DNA of 32,500 nt from Cryptomeria japonica (GCF_030272615.1 NW_026729187.1:25001-57500), one strand, 5' to 3'; counted from the stretch's first letter, positions 1-11,105 are shown. The notes: generated from the letters alone by a model not told the origin. Translations and numbers: made by a program.

Positions 1-365
1 CATTACCCTCGAGCCACCTTTCCGTCCGAGAGTTTAGTGAGGCTTTTTACCGTTGCAGCTCCCCATGTCCGAACTGGGGATTTCTGGGTAGGGGCTTCGG
101 GTGCGCATTACATTTTTGCCCAAGCGTCCAGTGGGGTTTCTGGTGCGCTCCGAAGTGGGGTTATTGGAGCGCATCAAAGGTGCGCAATGCTGGTGCGAAC
201 CCGGGAGCGCTCCGATGTGTGCTCCAAGGTGCGGCGTGCACGAAGTCCGAGCCCGGTTTGCCCCGGGTGCGCACCTCGCGTGCACCTTCGCCGGGGTGAG
301 CACCTTGGTGTGCAGACCTTGGTTGGGTTGCGCGCCCTGGTGCGCACCAAGGAGCGCTCTGAAGT
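1..365. repeat. Left-edge fragment of the 5S-bearing higher-order repeat
   Basis: The first 170 bases or so are not an exact copy of anything else in the window, although a stretch near 115-170 resembles diverged satellite (a GTGGGGTTTCTGGTGCGCTC stretch and a GGGGTTATTGGAGCG element like those near 1530 and 2010). From about 181 the sequence matches the block starting near 5982, with a roughly 14-bp difference near 310-325. From about 325 it joins the main 7873-bp periodicity. No gene is visible. This looks like a recombination edge between older diverged spacer and the homogenised repeat. Confidence 0.6.
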
Positions 366-3232
366 GTGCTCCAAGGTGCGGCGTGCACGAAGTCGGAGCC
401 CGGTTTGCCCCGGGTGTGCACCTCGGGTGCGCACCTCGCGTGCACCTTCGCTGCGGTGGGCACCTTGGCTGGGTTGCGCGCCTTGGTGGGCACCATGCAG
501 TGCACGAAGTCGGAGCCCGGATTGCCCCGGGCGCGCACCTCCGCCAGGGTGGGCACCTTGGTGCGCACAACTTGCCTGGGCTGCGCACCAGGAAGGGCTC
601 AAGATGGCACCCGCGTTCCGTTTTTTTCACTATCTTTCAGAACGGAAATTTTAAAATCTCGTTTTTTTTTGCCTTTTCTGGAAATTAGTGAAGGCAGCGC
701 ATCAAAGGTGCGCAACGCTGGTGCGAACCTGGGAGCGCTCCGATGTGTGCTCCAAGGTGCGGCGTGCACGAAGTCGGACCCCGGTTTGCCCCGGGTGCGC
801 ACCTCGCGTGCACCTTGGTGCGCACACCTTGGCTGGGTTGCGCGCCCTGGTGGGCACCATGGTGCGCACCAAGGAGCGCTCCGAAGTGTGCTCCAAGGTG
901 CGGCGTGCACGAAGTCGGAGCCCGGTTTGCCCCGGGTGCGCACCTCGCGTGCACCTTCGCCGCGGTGGGCACCATGGCGTGCACGAAGTCGGAGCCCGGT
1001 TTGCCCCGGGTGCGCACCTCGCGTGCACCTTCGCCGGGGTGGGCACCTTGGTGTGCAGACCTTGGCTGGGTTGCGCGCCCTGGTGGGCACCATGGTGCGC
1101 ACCAAGGAGCGCTCCGAAGTGTGCTCCAAGGTGCGGCCTGCACGAAGTCGGAGCCCGGTTTGCCCCGGGTGTGCACCTCGGGTGGGCACCTTGGTGCGCA
1201 TGCCTTGCCTGGGCTGCGCACCAGGGCGGGCTCAAGATGGCACCCGCGTTCCTTTTTTTTCACTATCTTTCAAAACGGAAATTTTAAAATCTCATTTTTT
1301 TTTGCCTTTTTCTGGAAATTAGTGAAGGCAGCGCATCAAAGGTGCGCACCTCGCTGCCCACCACGGTGCGCAACGCCGGTGGGCACCCGGGAGTGCTTCG
1401 AAGTGTGCTCCAAGGTGCTGCGTGCACGTTGTCGGAGCCCGGTTTGCCCCGGGTGCGCACCTCGCGTGCACCTTCGTCGGGGTGGGCACCTTGGCTGGGT
1501 TTGCCCCGGCTGCGCTCCGAAGCGGGGTTATTGGAGCGCCGCCTCTTTTTTTGTCGGAGCGTTTGGTGGGGTTTCTCGCATTGGCTCTTCCGAGGCCCGG
1601 TTGCCACCCTGGCGCGCACGAAGTCGGAAGTAGGGTTAATTGCCCGGGTGCGCACCTTTGCCAGGGTGGGCACCTTACCTGGGCTGCGCACCAGGGCGGG
1701 CTCAAGATGGCACGCGCGTTCCGTTTTTTTCACTATCTTTCAAAACGGAAATTTTAAAATCTCCTTTTTTTTTTGCCTTTTCTGGAAATTAGTGAAGGCA
1801 GCGCATCAAAGGTGCGCACCTCGCTGCCCACCTTGGTGTGCTCTGAGGTGCGCACCCGGGAGCGCTACGAAGTGTGCTCCAAGGTGCGGCGTGCACGTTG
1901 TCGGAGCCCGGTTTGCCCCGGGTGCGCACCTCGCCTGCACCTTGGCCGGGGTGGGCACCTTGGCTGGGTTTGCCCAGGGTGCGCTCCGAAGCGGGGTTAC
2001 TGGAGCGCCCCCTCTTTTTTTGTCAGAGCGTTTGGTGGGGTTTCTCGCATTGGCTCTTCCCAGGCCCGGTTGTTGGGTGCGCTCCCACCCTGGCGCGCGC
2101 GAAGTTGGAAGTTGGGTTAATTGCCCGGGCGCGCACCTTCGCCAGGGTGGGCACCTTGGTGCGCACACCTTGGCTGGGCTGCGCACCAGGGCGGGCTCAA
2201 GATGGCACCAGCATTCCCTTTTTCTCACTATCTTTCAAAACGGAAATTTTAAAATCTCGTTTTTTTTTTGCCTTTTATGGAAATTAGTGAAGGCATCGCA
2301 TCAAAGGTGCGCACCTCGCTGCCCACCTTGGTGTGCTCCGAGGTGCCCACCACGGTGCGCAACGCCGGTGCGAACCCGGGAGCGCCCCGATGTGTGCTCC
2401 AAGGTGCGGCGTGCACGAAGTCGGACCCCGGTTTGCCCCGGGTGCGCACCTCGCGTGCACCTTGGTGCGCACACCTTGGCTGGGTTGCGCGGCCTGGTGG
2501 GCACCATGGTGCGCACCAAGGAGCGCTCCGAAGTGTGCTCCAAGGTGCGGCGTGCACGAAGTCGGAGCCCGGTTTGCCCCGGGTACGCACCTCGCGTGCA
2601 CCTTCGCCGGGGTGGGCACCTCGGCTGGGTTGCGCGCCCTGGTGCGCACCAAGGAGCGCTCCGAAGTGTGCTCCAAGGTGCGGCGTGCACGAAGTCGGAG
2701 CCCGGTTTGCCCCGGGTGCGCACCTCGCGTGCACCTTCGGCGGGGTTGCGCGCCCTGGTGGGCACCATGGTGCGCACCAAGGAGCGCTCCGAAGTGTGCT
2801 CCAAGGTGCGGCGTGCACGAAGTCGGAGCCCGGTTTGCCCCGGGTGCGCACCTCGCGTGCACCTTCGGCGGGGTTGCGCGCCCTGGTGGGCACCATGGTG
2901 CGCACCAAGGAGCGCTCCGAAGTGTGCTCCAAGGTGCGGCGTGCACGAAGTCGGAGCCCGGTTTGCCCCGGGTGCGCACCTCGCGTGCACCTTCGCCGCG
3001 GTGGGCACCATGGCGTGCACGAAGTCGGAGCCCGGTTTGCCCCGGGTGCGCACCTCGCGTGCACCTTCGCCGGGGTGGGCACCTCGGCTGGGTTGCGCGC
3101 CCTGGTGCGCACCAAGGAGCGCTCCGAAGTGTGCTCCAAGGTGCGGCGTGCACGAAGTCGGAGCCCGGTTTGCCCCGGGTGCGCACCTCGCGTGCACCTT
3201 CGCCAGGGTGGGCACCTCGGTGCGCACACCTT
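366..3232. repeat. GC-rich palindromic-word satellite with AT-rich modules (block A, unit 1)
   Basis: This is dense GC-rich sequence made of reshuffled short words: the perfect 10-bp palindromes GGTGCGCACC and GGAGCGCTCC, the variants GGTGGGCACC and GTGTGCTCC, and the linkers CGAAGTCGGAGCCCGG and TTTGCCCCGGG. One recurrent subrepeat is 63 bp (for example around 955-1017). Four AT-rich modules of about 118 bp interrupt it at 598-714, 1231-1348, 1701-1818 and 2196-2314. Each module runs from CTCAAGATGGCAC through a T tract, ACGGAAATTTTAAAATCTC, a second T tract and GCCTTTTCTGGAAATTAG to GCGCATCAAAGGTGCGCA. Long stop-free frames occur on both strands but reflect repeat composition. No gene is supported. 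Confidence 0.85.
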
Positions 3233-4035
3233 CTCAATGTTTTCTTGCCTTTTCTGGAAATTGGTGAAGGCAGCGCATCAAAGGTGCGCACCTCGGTGTG
3301 CTCCGAGGTGCGAACCCGAGAGCGCTCCGAGGTGCCCACGAAGTCGAAAGTCGGGTTAATTGCATTGTTTTCCCCGGGTGCGCTCCGAGGTGCGCAACAT
3401 CGGCGCGCACCAAGGAGGGCTCCGAAGTGTGCTCCAAGGTGCGCACGATGGCGTGCACCTCTGGTGCGCACGATTCGGAGCTCGGTTTGACCGGGGTGCG
3501 CACACCTTGGCTGGGTTGCGCACCTTTTGTGCGCTCCAAGGTGCGCACGAAGTCGGAGCTCGGTTTGCCCCGGGTGCGCACCTTCGCCAGGGTGCGCACC
3601 TTGATGCGCACGCCTTGGCTGGGCTGCGCACCTTGGTGGGCGCCATGGTGCGCACCTTTCGTGCGCTCCAAGGTGCGCACGAAGTCGGAGCTCGGTTTGC
3701 CCCGGGTGCGCACCTTGGTGGGCGCCATGGTGCACTCCGAGGTGCCCAAGATTGGTGCGCACCAAGGAGCGCTCCGAAGTGCGCTCCAAGGTGCGCGCGA
3801 AGTCGAAAGTTGGGTTAATTGTCCGGTTTGCCTCGGGTGCGCACCTTGCGTGCACCTTCGCCAGGGTGGGCGCCTTGGTGCGCACACCTTGGCTGGGCTG
3901 CGCACACCTTGGCACCCGCGTTTCCTTCATTTTAAATTTTTTTTTTTTACAATCTCTCAAGTGGGAAATTCTATAATCTCAACTTTTTTTGCCTTTTCAG
4001 GAAACTTTTGAATGGAGCGCATCATTGGTGCGCTC
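3233..4035. repeat. Diverged satellite leading to the 5S gene, unit 1
   Basis: It starts with a truncated AT-rich module (3233-3290) that lacks the CTCAAGATGG half and keeps GCCTTTTCTGGAAATTGGTG. GC-rich words follow in a different mix from block A, with GAAGTCGGAGCTCGG and the palindrome-like GGTGGGCGCC ATGGTGC. It ends in a strongly diverged AT-rich module (3911-4035) with an 11-12 base T tract, CTATAATCTCAAC, another T tract and GCCTTTTCAGGAAAC. This seems to be an older version of the block A architecture. No coding or RNA gene is seen. Confidence 0.7.
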
Positions 4036-4449
4036 CGAAGTGTGCTCCAAAGCTCTCTCCAGCTGCGTGCACCTGCCCCGGCCGCGCACCCGGCCCCGCC
4101 CAGCTTCGCTCACCTGTCCCGGGCGTCTGGTGCGGAACCTTAGAGTAAGAAACATCACCGTGCACCTTGGCCAACGTGCGCGACTCGACCGAGCGCGCAC
4201 TGGCCGAGGTGCACACCGATTTCACCTGGGTGCGCGCGCAGCACCTCGGGCGCACCGGGGTGCGCGCACAACGCCCGGGTTGCACCGTGGCCTGTGTGCT
4301 CGGGGCGCCTCGGGTGCGCGCTCGGTGTCGCCCCCGCGCGCGCGGTAGTGCGGGCAGCGCACCCCGGCCCGGCCCGGCCCCGACGAGAACGCAAACGGGC
4401 AAAAGGTTTATTCAAATAGCATTGCGATGCCCGGCGAAAAACTAAAAAA
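4036..4449. other. GC-rich 3' flank of 5S gene copy 1
   Basis: This lies downstream of the 5S gene in the 5S transcription direction. It is GC-rich and CpG-rich, with many GTGCGCGC, GCACCTCGGG and CCCGGCCC strings but no clean tandem period. An AT-richer strip (about 4398-4449) lies next to the gene and holds the terminator. Nothing else is recognised. Confidence 0.6.
4444..4449 (-). terminator. Pol III terminator of 5S copy 1 (T6)
   Basis: Six A residues on the plus strand directly abut the gene end, giving TTTTTT on the 5S coding strand. This is the usual RNA polymerase III termination signal. Confidence 0.9.
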
Positions 4450-4567
4450 GGGTGCAACACCGGGACTTCCCGGGAGGTCACCCATCCCAGTACTACTCCG
4501 GCCCAAGCGCGCTTAACTGCGGAGTTCTGATGGGATCCGGTGCACTAACGCTGGTATGATCGCACCC
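4450..4567 (-). rRNA. 5S ribosomal RNA, copy 1
   Basis: This is a complete 118-nt plant-type 5S rRNA gene read on the minus strand, from GGGTGCGATCATACCAG at 4567 to GGTGTTGCACCC at 4450. The 5' and 3' ends pair to form helix I. The internal control region is intact: box A AGTTAAGCGCGCTTG (nt 50-64, 4504-4518), the intermediate element near nt 67-72, and box C GGGATGGGTGACCTCCCG (nt 80-97, 4471-4488). The expected C lies at -1, and a weak TATA-like TAAGTA lies at -28 to -23. Length matches the usual 118-121 nt. It is predicted to be transcribed by Pol III and assembled into the large ribosomal subunit. Its orientation is opposite to the Pol I promoters at 23-27 kb. It looks functional rather than a pseudogene. 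Confidence 0.97.
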
Positions 4568-4972
4568 GTTATGAGCTTGTCGCAGTGTGTACTTAGCAAA
4601 CCGCGACCCACGTGCGAATCCACCCCGGCCACCCACCCCCGTCGAGGTGCACACCCTCCCTCGCGAAGTGCGCCCCGTTCGCCAAGTGTGAGCCCTGCCC
4701 GGGTGCGCGCACCTTGCTAGGGCGTCGGGTGTGCACCCGGCCCGGCCTACGTGCGTGCACCTGTAGGGGGCGTCGTGTGCGTGCAGTGTCCCGTCTGCAA
4801 CGCGGTGCCCACACACCACCTCGGGCGCAACGACCTGCGCTCACATGTGGGCCGAGTGCACCTTGGTGCATGTTCGGGGCGCCTCGGGTGCACGCTCGAT
4901 CTTGCCCCGGTGCACCAAGGCGCTCGGTTTGCCCCGGGTGCGCACTTGGTGCAAGGTGGGCACCCAAAATAG
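4568..4972. other. GC-rich 5' flank of 5S gene copy 1
   Basis: This lies upstream of the 5S gene in its transcription direction. The first 40 bases include the C at -1 and TAAGTA at about -28, the positions where plant 5S genes carry TATA-like and start-site elements. The rest is GC-rich non-tandem sequence using the same word family as the satellites (GTGCACC, GGTGCGCGCACC, CGGGGCGCCTCGGGTG). No other gene is seen. Confidence 0.6.
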
Positions 4973-5300
4973 GGATCAAGCACCAAAACACAAGTTTCGG
5001 GATGCAAAATGGGACCCAAGGACCACAAATGCGTTCCAAGACCCATGATGGGTCCACGAGAACAAAAATGTGTTCCGAGACTTAATAAACAAATATTGGG
5101 TTTTAGGAGAAGAAACATGCTCTGATGCCCAAAACGAGAATCGACCCCGAAAAGGCCACAGGCCAAAAGTGGGATGCGAGACAAAAAAAAATGGGACCCG
5201 AGGACCAAAATTGGGTTCCCAGGTCGAAGACAGGGCAACCGGACAAGAAACGACCTCTAAGGCTCGAAATGAGTCCCGACGACTAAAACTTGACAAGAAG
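4973..5300. repeat. A-rich degenerate repeat segment, unit 1
   Basis: Base composition changes sharply here to A-rich. A loose motif of the form GGGACCCRAGGACCAAAAT plus GGTTCC recurs about every 35-40 bases with many differences. It contains an A9 tract near 5187. No open frame of note on either strand resembles a protein, and no RNA gene is recognised. It repeats exactly in units 2 and 3. Confidence 0.55.
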
Positions 5301-5820
5301 CACCCATCAGGCACCCAACTCGACACCCATGGGATGCCGACCCACCCGGGCTTCCACCTAGCACACCTTGGCACCCACCCACCCTCGCACCCAACCTCGC
5401 ACCCAACTTAGCACCTTTGAACCCACATTGGCACTCACCCTGACCCTGGCACCTTGGAACCCACATTGGCACTCACCTTGACCCTGGCACCCACCTTTGC
5501 ACTCACCTTGGGACCCACCCTGGCTCCCACCTCGGCACCCACCCAGACACCCACCTTGGTTCCTTGGCACCCACCTTGGATCCTTGGCACCCACCCCGAC
5601 ACCCACCTTGGCACGCAACTTGGCTACTTGCCACCCACCTTGGCTCCTTGACGCCCACCCCGACAACCACCCCGTGACCTACCCTGGCTAGGGTTGGTGC
5701 ACACCCACCCTGGTGCCCACCTTGGCACCCACCCTATGACCCACCTTGGCACGCACCTTAGTACCCACCCCGTTACCCACCCTAGGACCCACCCCGTGAC
5801 CCACCTTGGCCAGGGTGGGT
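5301..5820. repeat. C-rich CACCCACCTTGG minisatellite, unit 1
   Basis: An irregular tandem array of a 10-12 base motif, CACCCACCTTGG, with variants CCCTGG, CCCTAGG and CTTTGA. The plus strand is C-rich and G-poor, so the minus strand carries clustered GGG runs. A strict four-run quadruplex pattern is present at 5374-5392. The same array in unit 3 is about three times longer. Confidence 0.8.
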
Positions 5821-8238
5821 GCCTTGGTGCGCACAACTTGCCTGGGCTGCACACCAGGGCGGGCTCAAGATGGCACCCGCGTTCCGTTTTTTTCACTATC
5901 TTTCAAAACGGAAATTTTAAAATCTCATTTTTTTCTTTTTTTTGCCTTTTCTGGAAATTAGTGAAGGCAGCGCATCAAAGGTGCGCAATGCTGGTGCGAA
6001 CCCGGGAGCGCTCCGATGTGTGCTCCAAGGTGCGGCGTGCACGAAGTCCGAGCCCGGTTTGCCCCGGGTGCGCACCTCGCGTGCACCTTCGCCGGGGTGA
6101 GCACCTTGGCTGGGTTGCGCGCCCTGGTGCGTACCAAGGAGCGCTCTGAAGTGTGCTCCAAGGTGCGGCGTGCACGAAGTCGGAGCCCGGTTTGCCCCGG
6201 GTGTGCACCTCGGGTGCGCACCTCGCGTGCACCTTCGCTGCGGTGGGCACCTTGGCTGGGTTGCGCGCCTTGGTGGGCACCATGCAGTGCACGAAGTCGG
6301 AGCCCGGTTTGCCCCGGGCGCGCACCTCCGCCAGGGTGGGCACCTTGGTGCGCACAACTTGCCTGGGCTGCGCATCAGGAAGGGCTCAAGATGGCACCCG
6401 CGTTCCGTTTTTTTCACTATCTTTCAGAACGGAAATTTTAAAATATCGTTTTTTTTTGCCTTTTCTGGAAATTAGTGAAGGCAGCGCATCAAAGGTGCGC
6501 AACGCTGGTGCGAACCTGGGAGCGCTCCGATGTGTGCTCCAAGGTGCGGCGTGCACGAAGTCGGAGCCCGGTTTGCCTCGGGTGCGCCCTGGTGGGCACC
6601 ATGGTGCGCACCAAGGAGCGCTCCGAAGTGTGCTCCAAGGTGCGGCCTGCACGAAGTCGGAGCCCGGTTTGCCCCGGGTGTGCACCTCGGGTGGGCACCT
6701 TGGTGCGCATGCCTTGCCTGGGCTGCGCACCAGGGCGGGCTCAAGATGGCACCCGCGTTCCTTTTTTTTCACTATCTTTCAAAACGGAAATTTTAAAATC
6801 TCATTTTTTTTTGCCTTTTTCTGGAAATTAGTGAAGGCAGCGCATCAAAGGTGCGCACCTCGCTGCCCACCACGGTGCGCAACGCCGGTGGGCACCCGGG
6901 AGTGCTTCGAAGTGTGCTCCAAGGTGCTGCGTGCACGTTGTCGGAGCCCGGTTTGCCCCGGGTGCGCACCTCGCGTGCACCTTCGTCGGGGTGGGCACCT
7001 TGGCTTGGTTTGCCCCGGCTGCGCTCCGAAGCGGGGTTATTGGAGCGCCGCCTCTTTTTTTGTCGGAGCGTTTGGTGGGGTTTCTCGCATTGGCTCTTCC
7101 GAGGCCCGGTTGCCACCCTGGCGCGCACGAAGTCGGAAGTAGGGTTAATTGCCCGGGTGCGCACCTTTGCCAGGGTGGCACCTTACCTGGGCTGCGCACC
7201 AGGGCGGGCTCAAGATGGCACGCGCGTTCCGTTTTTTTCACTATCTTTCAAAACGGAAATTTTAAAATCTCCTTTTTTTTTTGCCTTTTCTGGAAATTAG
7301 TGAAGGCAGCGCATCAAAGGTGCGCACCTCGCTGCCCACCTTGGTGTGCTCTGAGGTGCGCACCCGGGAGCGCTACGAAGTGTGCTCCAAGGTGCGGCGT
7401 GCACGTTGTCGGAGCCCGGTTTGCCCCGGGTGCGCACCTCGCCTGCACCTTGGCCGGGGTGGGCACCTTGGCTGGGTTTGCCCAGGGTGCGCTCCGAAGC
7501 GGGGTTACTGGAGCGCCCCCTCTTTTTTTGTCAGAGAGTTTGGTGGGGTTTCTCGCATTGGCTCTTCCCAGGCCCGGTTGTTGGGTGCGCTCCCACCCTG
7601 GCGCGCGCGAAGTTGGAAGTTGGGTTAATTGCCCGGGCGCGCACCTTCGCCAGGGTGGGCACCTTGGTGCGCAAACCTTGGCTGGGCTGCGCACCAGGGC
7701 GGGCTCAAGATGGCACCAGCATTCCCTTTTTCTCACTATCTTTCAAAACGGAAATTTTAAAATCTCGTTTTTTTTTTGCCTTTTATGGAAATTAGTGAAG
7801 GCATCGCATCAAAGGTGCGCACCTCGCTGCCCACCTTGGTGTGCTCCGAGGTGCCCACCACGGTGCGCAACGCCGGTGCGAACCCGGGAGCGCCCCGATG
7901 TGTGCTCCAAGGTGCGGCGTGCACGAAGTCGGACCCCGGTTTGCCCCGGGTGCGCACCTCGCGTGCACCTTGGTGCGCACACCTTGGCTGGGTTGCGCGG
8001 CCTGGTGGGCACCATGGTGCGCACCAAGGAGCGCTCCGAAGTGTGCTCCAAGGTGCGGCGTGCACGAAGTCGGAGCCCGGTTTGCCCCGGGTGCGCACCT
8101 TCGCCGCGGTGGGCACCATGGCGTGCACGAAGTCGGAGCCCGGTTTGCCCCGGGTGCGCACCTCGCGTGCACCTTCGCCGGGGTGGGCACCTCGGCTGGG
8201 TTGCGCGCCCTGGTGCGCACCAAGGAGCGCTCTGAAGT
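5821..8238. repeat. Shortened second satellite block (block A', unit 1)
   Basis: This is homologous to 181-3130 but reduced by internal deletions. Positions 5982-6475 match about 181-688, a stretch of about 278 bases (near 800-1100) is missing around 6570-6600, and 6831-8090 matches 1322-2580 at an offset of 5508-5509. Near 8200 it merges into the start of the next unit's block A. AT-rich modules lie at 5864-5987, 6385-6501, 6740-6857, 7209-7326 and 7704-7821. The pattern fits repeated unequal exchange between block A copies. No gene is seen. Confidence 0.8.
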
Positions 8239-11105
8239 GTGCTCCAAGGTGCGGCGTGCACGAAGTCGGAGCCCGGTTTGCCCCGGGTGTGCACCTCGGG
8301 TGCGCACCTCGCGTGCACCTTCGCTGCGGTGGGCACCTTGGCTGGGTTGCGCGCCTTGGTGGGCACCATGCAGTGCACGAAGTCGGAGCCCGGATTGCCC
8401 CGGGCGCGCACCTCCGCCAGGGTGGGCACCTTGGTGCGCACAACTTGCCTGGGCTGCGCACCAGGAAGGGCTCAAGATGGCACCCGCGTTCCATTTTTTT
8501 CAATATCTTTCAGAACGGAAATTTTAAAATCTCGTTTTTTTTTGCCTTTTCTGGAAATTAGTGAAGGCAGCGCATCAAAGGTGCGCAACGCTGGTGCGAA
8601 CCTGGGAGCGCTCCGATGTGTGCTCCAAGGTGCGGCGTGCACGAAGTCGGACCCCGGTTTGCCCCGGGTGCGCACCTCGCGTGCACCTTGGTGCGCACAC
8701 CTTGGCTGGGTTGCGCGCCCTGGTGGGCACCATGGTGCGCACCAAGGAGCGCTCCGAAGTGTGCTCCAAGGTGCGGCGTGCACGAAGTCGGAGCCCGGTT
8801 TGCCCCGGGTGCGCACCTCGCGTGCACCTTCGCCGCGGTGGGCACCATGGCGTGCACGAAGTCGGAGCCCGGTTTGCCCCGGGTGCGCACCTCGCGTGCA
8901 CCTTCGCCGGGGTGGGCACCTTGGTGTGCAGACCTTGGCTGGGTTGCGCGCCCTGGTGGGCACCATGGTGCGCACCAAGGAGCGCTCCGAAGTGTGCTCC
9001 AAGGTGCGGCCTGCACGAAGTCGGAGCCCGGTTTGCCCCGGGTGTGCACCTCGGGTGGGCACCTTGGTGCGCATGCCTTGCCTGGGCTGCGCACCAGGGC
9101 GGGCTCAAGATGGCACCCGCGTTCCTTTTTTTTCACTATCTTTCAAAACGGAAATTTTAAAATCTCATTTTTTTTTGCCTTTTTCTGGAAATTAGTGAAG
9201 GCAGCGCATCAAAGGTGCGCACCTCGCTGCCCACCACGGTGCGCAACGCCGGTGGGCACCCGGGAGTGCTTCGAAGTGTGCTCCAAGGTGCTGCGTGCAC
9301 GTTGTCGGAGCCCGGTTTGCCCCGGGTGCGCACCTCGCGTGCACCTTCGTCGGGGTGGGCACCTTGGCTGGGTTTGCCCCGGCTGCGCTCCGAAGCGGGG
9401 TTATTGGAGCGCCGCCTCTTTTTTTGTCGGAGCGTTTGGTGGGGTTTCTCGCATTGGCTCTTCCGAGGCCCGGTTGCCACCCTGGCGCGCACGAAGTCGG
9501 AAGTAGGGTTAATTGCCCGGGTGCGCACCTTTGCCAGGGTGGGCACCTTACCTGGGCTGCGCACCAGGGCGGGCTCAAGATGGCACGCGCGTTCCGTTTT
9601 TTTCACTATCTTTCAAAACGGAAATTTTAAAATCTCCTTTTTTTTTTGCCTTTTCTGGAAATTAGTGAAGGCAGCGCATCAAAGGTGCGCACCTCGCTGC
9701 CCACCTTGGTGTGCTCTGAGGTGCGCACCCGGGAGCGCTACGAAGTGTGCTCCAAGGTGCGGCGTGCACGTTGTCGGAGCCCGGTTTGCCCCGGGTGCGC
9801 ACCTCGCCTGCACCTTGGCCGGGGTGGGCACCTTGGCTGGGTTTGCCCAGGGTGCGCTCCGAAGCGGGGTTACTGGAGCGCCCCCTCTTTTTTTGTCAGA
9901 GCGTTTGGTGGGGTTTCTCGCATTGGCTCTTCCCAGGCCCGGTTGTTGGGTGCGCTCCCACCCTGGCGCGCGCGAAGTTGGAAGTTGGGTTAATTGCCCG
10001 GGCGCGCACCTTCGCCAGGGTGGGCACCTTGGTGCGCACACCTTGGCTGGGCTGCGCACCAGGGCGGGCTCAAGATGGCACCAGCATTCCCTTTTTCTCA
10101 CTATCTTTCAAAACGGAAATTTTAAAATCTCGTTTTTTTTTTGCCTTTTATGGAAATTAGTGAAGGCATCGCATCAAAGGTGCGCACCTCGCTGCCCACC
10201 TTGGTGTGCTCCGAGGTGCCCACCACGGTGCGCAACGCCGGTGCGAACCCGGGAGCGCCCCGATGTGTGCTCCAAGGTGCGGCGTGCACGAAGTCGGACC
10301 CCGGTTTGCCCCGGGTGCGCACCTCGCGTGCACCTTGGTGCGCACACCTTGGCTGGGTTGCGCGGCCTGGTGGGCACCATGGTGCGCACCAAGGAGCGCT
10401 CCGAAGTGTGCTCCAAGGTGCGGCGTGCACGAAGTCGGAGCCCGGTTTGCCCCGGGTACGCACCTCGCGTGCACCTTCGCCGGGGTGGGCACCTCGGCTG
10501 GGTTGCGCGCCCTGGTGCGCACCAAGGAGCGCTCCGAAGTGTGCTCCAAGGTGCGGCGTGCACGAAGTCGGAGCCCGGTTTGCCCCGGGTGCGCACCTCG
10601 CGTGCACCTTCGGCGGGGTTGCGCGCCCTGGTGGGCACCATGGTGCGCACCAAGGAGCGCTCCGAAGTGTGCTCCAAGGTGCGGCGTGCACGAAGTCGGA
10701 GCCCGGTTTGCCCCGGGTGCGCACCTCGCGTGCACCTTCGGCGGGGTTGCGCGCCCTGGTGGGCACCATGGTGCGCACCAAGGAGCGCTCCGAAGTGTGC
10801 TCCAAGGTGCGGCGTGCACGAAGTCGGAGCCCGGTTTGCCCCGGGTGCGCACCTCGCGTGCACCTTCGCCGCGGTGGGCACCATGGCGTGCACGAAGTCG
10901 GAGCCCGGTTTGCCCCGGGTGCGCACCTCGCGTGCACCTTCGCCGGGGTGGGCACCTCGGCTGGGTTGCGCGCCCTGGTGCGCACCAAGGAGCGCTCCGA
11001 AGTGTGCTCCAAGGTGCGGCGTGCACGAAGTCGGAGCCCGGTTTGCCCCGGGTGCGCACCTCGCGTGCACCTTCGCCAGGGTGGGCACCTCGGTGCGCAC
11101 ACCTT
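8239..11105. repeat. GC-rich palindromic-word satellite (block A, unit 2)
   Basis: The copy of 366-3232 at +7873, with AT-rich modules at about 8471-8587, 9104-9221, 9574-9691 and 10069-10187. The first module carries the two substitutions private to this unit. No gene is supported. Confidence 0.85.

Larger units (their letters stand above)
366..8238. repeat. Higher-order tandem repeat, unit 1 (7873 bp)
   Basis: The whole segment recurs 7873 bases to the right: the 5S gene moves from 4450 to 12323, the truncated module from 3233 to 11106, and the A-rich block from 4973 to 12846. The phase chosen for the boundary is arbitrary. Order inside the unit: GC-rich satellite with AT-rich modules (366-3232), diverged satellite (3233-4035), 5S gene with GC-rich flanks (4036-4972), A-rich segment (4973-5300), C-rich minisatellite (5301-5820), and a shortened copy of the satellite block (5821-8238). 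It is interpreted as an IGS repeat that amplified by unequal exchange with its 5S gene inside. Confidence 0.93.

Noticed and set aside
598-714. AT-rich module as a transposon end or retroelement tail
   Set aside because: No target-site duplications, terminal inverted repeats or coding remnants. Modules keep a fixed place in the satellite and behave as part of the repeat unit.
1342-3267. Long open frames (up to 660 codons) on both strands through the GC-rich satellite, repeated in each unit
   Set aside because: They overlap in several frames on both strands, cross AT-rich modules, have Arg/Cys/Ala/Pro/His-rich low-complexity products, and follow the repeat rather than codon logic. The palindromic, GC-rich, stop-poor repeat explains them.
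4450-4567. 5S pseudogene or a dispersed 5S-derived retroelement (Cassandra-type)
   Set aside because: The genes are full length with intact control boxes, a -1 C and a T6 terminator. No LTRs, primer-binding site or polypurine tract flank them.
4498-5085. Overlapping open frames of 100-160 codons around the 5S gene
   Set aside because: They span the 5S gene and its flanks on both strands and show no protein-like pattern.
5301-5820. Telomeric or interstitial telomere repeat
   Set aside because: The motif CACCCACCTTGG does not match the plant telomere repeat CCCTAAA/TTTAGGG. Occasional CCCTAG strings are variants of the minisatellite.
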